Assembly: GCF_904849725.1 (NCBI RefSeq)
Contig: NC_058524.1
Location: 353,273,823 to 353,337,822, forward strand
Reading direction: 5' to 3'
DNA length: 64,000 bases
Source: Hordeum vulgare subsp. vulgare
Taxonomy: Eukaryota > Streptophyta > Magnoliopsida > Poales > Poaceae
The first letter of the stretch is position 1. Each line of letters starts with the position of its first letter. Shown in pieces: positions 58,320-64,000 of this stretch. The notes below the pieces were generated by a model. It did no database searches. It saw nothing but the letters and a program-made list of their open reading frames with translations, and had not been told where the DNA came from. A program made the translations under genes and the position numbers.

Positions 58320-61300
58320 GTTTCTAAACTAATGGGTGTAGCTATAATATAATGCTAGATTCTTTGCCCATTCACCACTCTCAGGTTTTTACGTTCAAAG
58401 TTATTAATTTTTATAGCACTTGAGCGATAAACGTGCTCGACAACATAAGGTCCTTCCCATTTGGGGAGGAGTTTCCCTCCAAAAAATTTAAAACAAGAAT
58501 TGTACAAAAGCACTAAGTCTCCTAAATTGAATTCTCATTTTTGAATTCTCTTGTCATGTCATCTTTTAACCTTGTCCTTAAACAACTTAGCATTTTCCTA
58601 AGCTTCTGTCCTCCATTCATCCAGTGAGCTAATATGAAATAACATCTTCTCATCGTGAAGTTTAAAATCATAATTAAGTTCTTTAATTGCCCAATAAGCG
58701 TGATATTCTAACTCAAGAGGTAAATGACAAGATTTTCCATAGAACATCTTACATTGGGACATCCCCATGGGATTCTTATAAGCAGTCCTATAAGCCTATA
58801 AAGCATGATCAAGTTTCTTAGACCAGTTCTTTCTGAACCATTTGAAGGTCTTCTACAAGATTAATTCTATTTCTCAATTTCTGAGTTCAACTTGACCACT
58901 AGATTCAGGATGGAAAGATGATGCAATTCTATAGTTAACATCATATTAAGTTACCAGTTTACGGAGAGCACGATGAATAAAATGTGAACCACCATGAGGC
59001 GTTAAATATGCAGGGACACCAAACCTCGAAAAGTTAATGTATTTAAGCATTTTAGTAGAAGTGTTATGATCATCACTACTAGTTCTAATAGCTTCTACCC
59101 ACTTAGTAACGTAATCAACACCAACTAGAATATGAGTATATCCATTTGAGGAAGGAAAAGGTCCCATAAAATCAAAACCTTACGCATCAAATGGTTCAAT
59201 AGCAAGTGAATAGTTCATAGGCATTTCCTGAAGTTTACCAATATTACAGATTCTTTGGCATTCATCAAAATGAAAGGACACACTTACAAGCATATTTAGA
59301 AAGAGTAGGACAATATAAACCTGATTGTAATACCTTGTGTGTTGTTCTTTCTCCGGCATGGTGTCCTCCGTAGGCCAAGGAATGGCACTTACTTAGAATT
59401 TGTTCCTGAACTTGCTTAGGTATACAACATCTAATAACACCATCTACTCCTTTATAAAGATGTGGGTAATCCCAGAAGTAATGTCGTAAGGCAAAGAAGA
59501 TTTTTTTTCTTCTATTGATAGGTGAAGCTAGGCATAATAAATTTAGCAGCACTGTAATTGGCATAATCTGCATACCAAGGATTACTATGTCAAGTGTTGA
59601 TAATAGCAAGTTCTTATCAGTAAAATTATCATCAATAGGCAGTGGGTCATCAGGAACATTTTCCAACCTAGACAAGTTATCAGCTATAGGGTTGCCAGCT
59701 CCCTTTTTGTCAAGATATGCAAATCGAACTCTTGAAGGAAGAGTACCCACCTAATAAGTCTATGTTTAGCGTCTTTCTTTTCCATAAGGTATTTGATAGC
59801 AGAATGATCAGGGTGAATGGTTACTTTAGAATCAACAACGTAAGGCCTAAATATATCACATGCAAACACAACTGCTAAAAAATCCTTTTCAGTAGTAGCA
59901 TAATTCCTTTGAGCGGTGTCTAGGGTCTTACTAGCATAATGAATAATATTCAATTTCTTGTCTACTCTTTGCCCTAGAACTACACCAACAACATAATCAC
60001 TAGCATCACACATAATTTCGGCGGGTAGGTTCCAATCACGTGGTTGGACAATTTGTGCAGAAATTAAGGCTTTCTTAAGTATTTCAAAGGGTTCTACATG
60101 ATCATCATAAAAAACAAAAGGAACATATTTTTGGAGAAGATTAGCTAATGGCCTAGAAATCTTTGAGAAATCGTTAATGAAATGCCTATAGAAACCAACA
60201 TGACCAACAAAACTTCTTATACCTTTGATATCCCTTGGGCAAGGCATTTTCTCTACTGCATCAACTTTGGCCTTATCCACCTCAATACCGCGTTCAGAAA
60301 TTTTATGCCCAAGCACTATACCTTAATTCACCATCAAGTGGCACTTCTCCCAATTCAACACAAGATTAGTTTCTTCACATCTCTGCGAAACTGGATGAAG
60401 GTTGCACAAGCAATCATCAAAGGAAGTCATGTAAACAAAAAATATCATCCATGAAAACCTCAACAATCTTTTCACAAAAGTTAGAGAATATGACAGTCAT
60501 ACATCTTTGAAAGGTAAAGGTGCATTACATAGACCAAAAGGCATACACCTATAAGCATAAGTTCCAAAAGGGCAAGTACAATTAGTTTCTCTTGGTCCTC
60601 TTTTGACACAGGTATTTGAGAGAATCCGGAGTATCCATCAAGAAAGCAAAAGTGTGTGTGGTTAGATAATCTTTCTAACATTTGATCAATAAAAGGCAAG
60701 GGGTAGTGATCTTTTCTAGTATCCTCATTCAATTTTCTGAAATCAATTACCATCCTATAACCAATTACTATCCTTTGTGAATAAGTTCGTTCTTATCATT
60801 AGGAACAATAGTTATACCACCTTACTTAGGAAAACAATGAACAAGAGTCACCCATCTACTATCAGCAATAGAATAGATTATACATGCCTCCAGAAGTTTT
60901 AGTATTTCAGTTCTTACCACCTCTTTCATCTTAGAGTTGAGACGGTGTTGATTATCAACAACTTGTTTAGAATCAGGTTCGATATTAATCTTGTGCTGAC
61001 AGAGAGTGGGGCTTATGTCCTTAAGATCATCATGAGTATATCCAATAGTAGCCCTGTGCTTCTTTAGAGTTTTGAGTAATCTCTTTTCTTCATGTTATGA
61101 AAGGTTAGCAGTAATAATAACACGATATATATTCTTGTCATCAAGATAAGCATATTTCAAAGTATCTGGTAAAGCCTTAAGCTCAAATACAGGATCGCCC
61201 TTGGGTGGAGGAGGATCACCTAAAATTTCAACTTGTAAATTGTGCTTAATGATAGATTGTTGATCAAGGACTATCCTATCTATTTCATTCCTTTCAGTCA

Positions 61301-61817
61301 AACGCATATTATTCTCATGGTCGAGCAAATATTGTTCTAGTGGATTGGTAGGAGGTATAGCAATAGAAGCAAGACCGACTATCCTTACTAGGCAATTCTT
61401 TTTCATGTGGCTGTTTTATTAAGTTAGAGAAATTAAACTGATGAGATATATCACCAAAGATCACTTTGACCTTCTCAGTAGCACAGTTAGTTTCAGCATT
61501 GACCTATTCAAGAATGGTCTACCAAATATGATGCGAGAAAAGTTATCTTGTTCCGAAGCAAGTACTAAGAAATCAGTGGGGTTATTGACTTTTCCACACA
61601 AGACTTCGACATCTCTAACAATCCGAGGTGGCAAAATAGTATCATGGTTTGCAAGCTTAATAGTGACATCAATATCTTGAATTTCAGTGGGTGCTATATC
61701 ATGCATAATTTCTTGATATAATGTAAAATGTATAACACTAATACTAGCACCAGTATCACAGTGGCCATGATAGCAATGGTCTCCAACTTTAACTGAGATG
61801 ACAGGTGTGCCTACCAT
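58320..61817 (-). pseudogene. gypsy-0 protease, RT, RNase H and integrase, broken
   Basis: Minus-strand fragments in normal gypsy order. The aspartic protease is at 61817-61461 (CDTGASISVI, later IIFGRPFLN). A linker is at 61406-61095. RT lies at 60753-60481 (VIDFRKLN, KDHYPLPFIDQ), with FMDD near 60460 in a shifted frame. RT thumb and RNase H are at 60316-59684 ([33 protein letters not shown]). The integrase zinc finger is at 59750-59265. The integrase core begins in 59167-58946 (VDYVTKWVEA), where the second catalytic Asp position reads Pro/His. Heavily decayed integrase C-terminal sequence runs to about 58320. Multiple stops and shifts; inactive. Order and RT motif fit Athila/Ty3-gypsy. 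Confidence 0.85.
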
Positions 61818-62975
61818 CGGTTTATTTTTATCTAGTTCCTCTCATTTGTTTCTAATAGGTTTTGCAATTCTAGCAGCTTCATCACACAAGTAAATAACAT
61901 GCCCATCAATATTATCAAGTAGGACATCTTTAAATATAGCTAGATTAGTCTCAAGATTCACTTTTTCAGAAGGTGTAGGAGTTCTAACATAACTCTTATT
62001 AACAACTATTGTAGCCTTATCATGTTCTGTAATCCTAACAGGGAAAGGAGGTTTCTCAATGTAAGAAGTAGGAACAATTGGATCAACATGGTTAACAATT
62101 ATTTATTCCTTCTTAATTCTAACAAGTTCCTCGGGTAATTTTTCAATGGGAGGATGACATTTGAACCACTATGCCTTAGGCAAGTCAACATAGTTAGCAA
62201 AAGATTCACAGAAAGAAACTACTATCTTAGAGTCAAGGGCATAATTGTTGCTAAACTCATGAAAAGGAGAAGTTTCCATAAAAGATTTAATACAATCAAA
62301 ATTAAGTTGTATAGCTCAATCTTTACCTTCAACGAGTTCCCAATTTTCAATGTTGCATTTAATATTTTCCAAAAGATCCCGTCTGAATTCAATAGTCTCC
62401 TTGATATAGGAACCGGCATCACAAACATCTAGTAAGGTTTGATCATCACGAGAAAGCCGAGCATAAAAATTCTGTATTATCAAGTCCCTTGAGACCTCAT
62501 GGTTGGGTCAAGTGTGCATCATAGATTTAAGCCTCCCCCAAGCTTCAGCGCTTTCTCCTTCACGAGGCCAACAATTATAAATAAACTCCGATCATGATCA
62601 ATTAGATGCATATGATAAAACTTCTCATGAAATTCCAGCTTCAGACGATTCCAATCCCATGAGCCAATATCATCCAATTGACTGTACCACATTAGTGCTT
62701 TTCCCTCCAAAGATAAAGGAGAACTTTCTTCTTAATTTTGTCGCCTCGTAGACATGAAAGATTAAACAATCCACAAATCTCTTCGACATATATCAAATGG
62801 TAATCAGGATGAGTTGAACCTTTATAAGGATTAGCCAGTAGTTACTCAACCATACCCAAAGGAATCTCATAATACATATTTTCTATAGGTTTTAATAGGT
62901 CGAGGAACAATTTCCTCAATTTCCTTTCGAGGCGAAGATGCATCGAACAAGCCACTCAAAGGATGACCGTTCATA
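61818..62975 (-). pseudogene. gypsy-0 gag, broken
   Basis: A minus-strand ATG near 62975 opens MNGHPLSGLFDASSPRK. Decayed sequence is followed by the retrotransposon gag core at 62710-62519 (EGKALMWYSQLDDIGSWDWN, LEFHEKFY). The shifted stretch to about 62330 reads LSRDDQTLLDVCDAG-like. The region 62330-61818 is the gag-protease linker with no clear zinc knuckle. Many stops. Confidence 0.75.
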
Positions 62976-63052
62976 GTGATGAGCAACAATAAATCTCAGC
63001 ACGTACCGAAAATGTTTCATTACCAATTTCCACTTACCAAAGGCGCTTCTCT

Positions 63053-63070
63053 CCCCAGCAACGGCGCCAA
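63053..63070 (-). other. gypsy-0 primer-binding site
   Basis: Minus-strand TTGGCGCCGTTGCTGGGG complements the 3' end of plant tRNA-Asp (...CCCCGGCAACGGCGCCA) with one mismatch. It starts ten bases inside the 5' LTR boundary, as in Athila elements. Confidence 0.85.
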
Positions 63071-63080
63071 AAAAGAGTCT

Positions 63081-64000
63081 TGATAACCCAAAAGTATAGG
63101 GTATCAATCGTATTCCTTTCGATAAGTAAGATTGTCGAACCCAACGAGGACAAGAAGGAAATTATAAGTAGTTTTAAGCGAGGGATTCTCTACAAGTGGT
63201 GTAAGTAGAAGTGATAGATAGTTTTTGTAGAAATATAATTTGTAACAAGTTTAAAGTAACAATAGTAGAAAAGGACAGACCTGAAAGTTCTTGTATATAA
63301 AGGAAGCGCTCCGCTCCCGCGGACACATGGGAATTTCCATGTAGTCATGTTCATTATATTAAATTGATTCGTGTTCGCTACTTTTATAATTTGATATGTG
63401 GCTGGACTGGGGCTAAGGTGTTGTTCTTACTTGAACTAACAACATACTTATGATTACCCCCTGTCGCAAGAATACGCAAGTACAAAAGAAGAATGAAGAA
63501 TAATCTAACCATAGCATGAAACATATGGATCCAAATCAACCCCTCATGAAGCATCACATAAACTAGGGTTTAACCTTCTGTCACTCTCGCAACCCATCAT
63601 CTATTTGTGACTCCATAATGACTTCCCTTAGGCCCATAGCATGGTGAAGTGTCATATAGTCGACGACAACATGACACCACTAAGAGAAGTAACAACATCC
63701 ATATCATCAAAATATCGAATGAATACCAACTTTACATGATTACTTATAACAAGACTTCTCCCGTGTCATCAGGAACAATAATTACTACTCACACATCATC
63801 AACATGTTCAGTTTCAAGGCTGTAAAAATAAAATTAAGGATCTGAACATAGGATATTCCAACAAGTAATCCAAGAAGCATCAACTACAAGATGTAATCAA
63901 CACAACTAGTATCCACATGTACCAATCTAAGGTTTGAAGGAAAAGATTGAATAAACGTGATGAACTAAGGTTGAAGATGAGATGGTGCGGTTGAAGATGT
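63081..64000 (-). repeat. gypsy-0 5' LTR, partial
   Basis: On the minus strand the LTR ends ...TTTGGGTTATCA at 63081 and extends beyond the window. No gene is seen in 63081-64000. It differs from the gypsy-1 LTR although the two elements share primer type and 3' internal sequence. Confidence 0.75.

Larger units (their letters stand above)
2215..64000 (-). mobile_element. gypsy-0: Athila-like Ty3-gypsy element, oldest layer, split
   Basis: This minus-strand element has its 5' LTR at 63081 to beyond 64000 and a primer-binding site matching the 3' end of tRNA-Asp at 63053-63070. Decayed gag, protease, RT, RNase H and integrase occupy about 62975 down to 58300. A long non-coding 3' part lies at 57475-56615, resumes at 10573-10347 and again at 2857-2215. 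The joins are supported by duplications flanking each insert (GATAG, TGT). They are also supported by colinear similarity of the rejoined tail to the 3' internal part of gypsy-1 (46230-46730). The 3' LTR is outside the window. PBS type, an FMDD-like RT motif and the long 3' region fit the Athila lineage; the family name is not determined. Confidence 0.8.

Overview
The window is intergenic DNA of a large grass genome, very probably a Triticeae species (wheat, Aegilops or barley group). I see no ordinary host gene. Almost all of it is transposable elements inserted inside one another. The lineage assignment is an inference from recognised element types: Athila-like and Sirevirus-like LTR retrotransposons, and CACTA elements with subterminal repeats rich in GTCCCGGTT.

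Layout, oldest layer first. (1) 'gypsy-0' is an Athila-like Ty3-gypsy element on the minus strand. Its 5' LTR begins at 63081 and leaves the window at 64000. Decayed gag, protease, RT, RNase H and integrase follow down to about 58300. A long 3' non-coding tail is scattered over 56615-57475, 10347-10573 and 2215-2857. (2) That tail was hit by 'CACTA-1' (2858-10346, TSD TGT) and by a plus-strand element without coding genes, 'gypsy-1' (10574-56614, TSD GATAG). At the far left it is joined to part of a long LTR of another element (1-2214). (3) gypsy-1 holds a hAT-type MITE in its 5' LTR (10657-11115), a 4.9-kb solo LTR (14699-19616, TSD ACCAT), the minus-strand Ty1-copia element 'copia-1' (19864-46002, TSD ACAAC) and, in its 3' LTR, a left-truncated 'CACTA-2' (about 48064-56173). 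(4) copia-1 holds the youngest element, 'copia-2' (21293-35652, TSD CATAT), whose LTRs differ by only about 1.5% by hand count.

Coding content. Only copia-2 has a long intact pol (28253-31426); its gag is broken by two stop codons and a frameshift. Both copia elements carry an extra long gene between pol and the 3' LTR, preceded by a leader that looks like a separate promoter and first exon. CACTA-1 lacks a visible transposase but keeps a broken DUF8039/Ulp1-type gene and an intact 135-residue coiled-coil membrane protein. CACTA-2 keeps a broken transposase, a broken second gene and an intact 82-residue protein made of an RNase H1 hybrid-binding domain plus a membrane anchor.

The most unusual signal is in CACTA-1 at 8071-8114. 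An AGTCCCACCTCG box lies 24 bases upstream of TTTATAAG, the layout of a plant U6/U3-type RNA polymerase III promoter. It is followed by about 130 bases ending in a T-run, a candidate transposon-borne non-coding RNA gene. All exon joins, family names and ages are read by eye and need computation.
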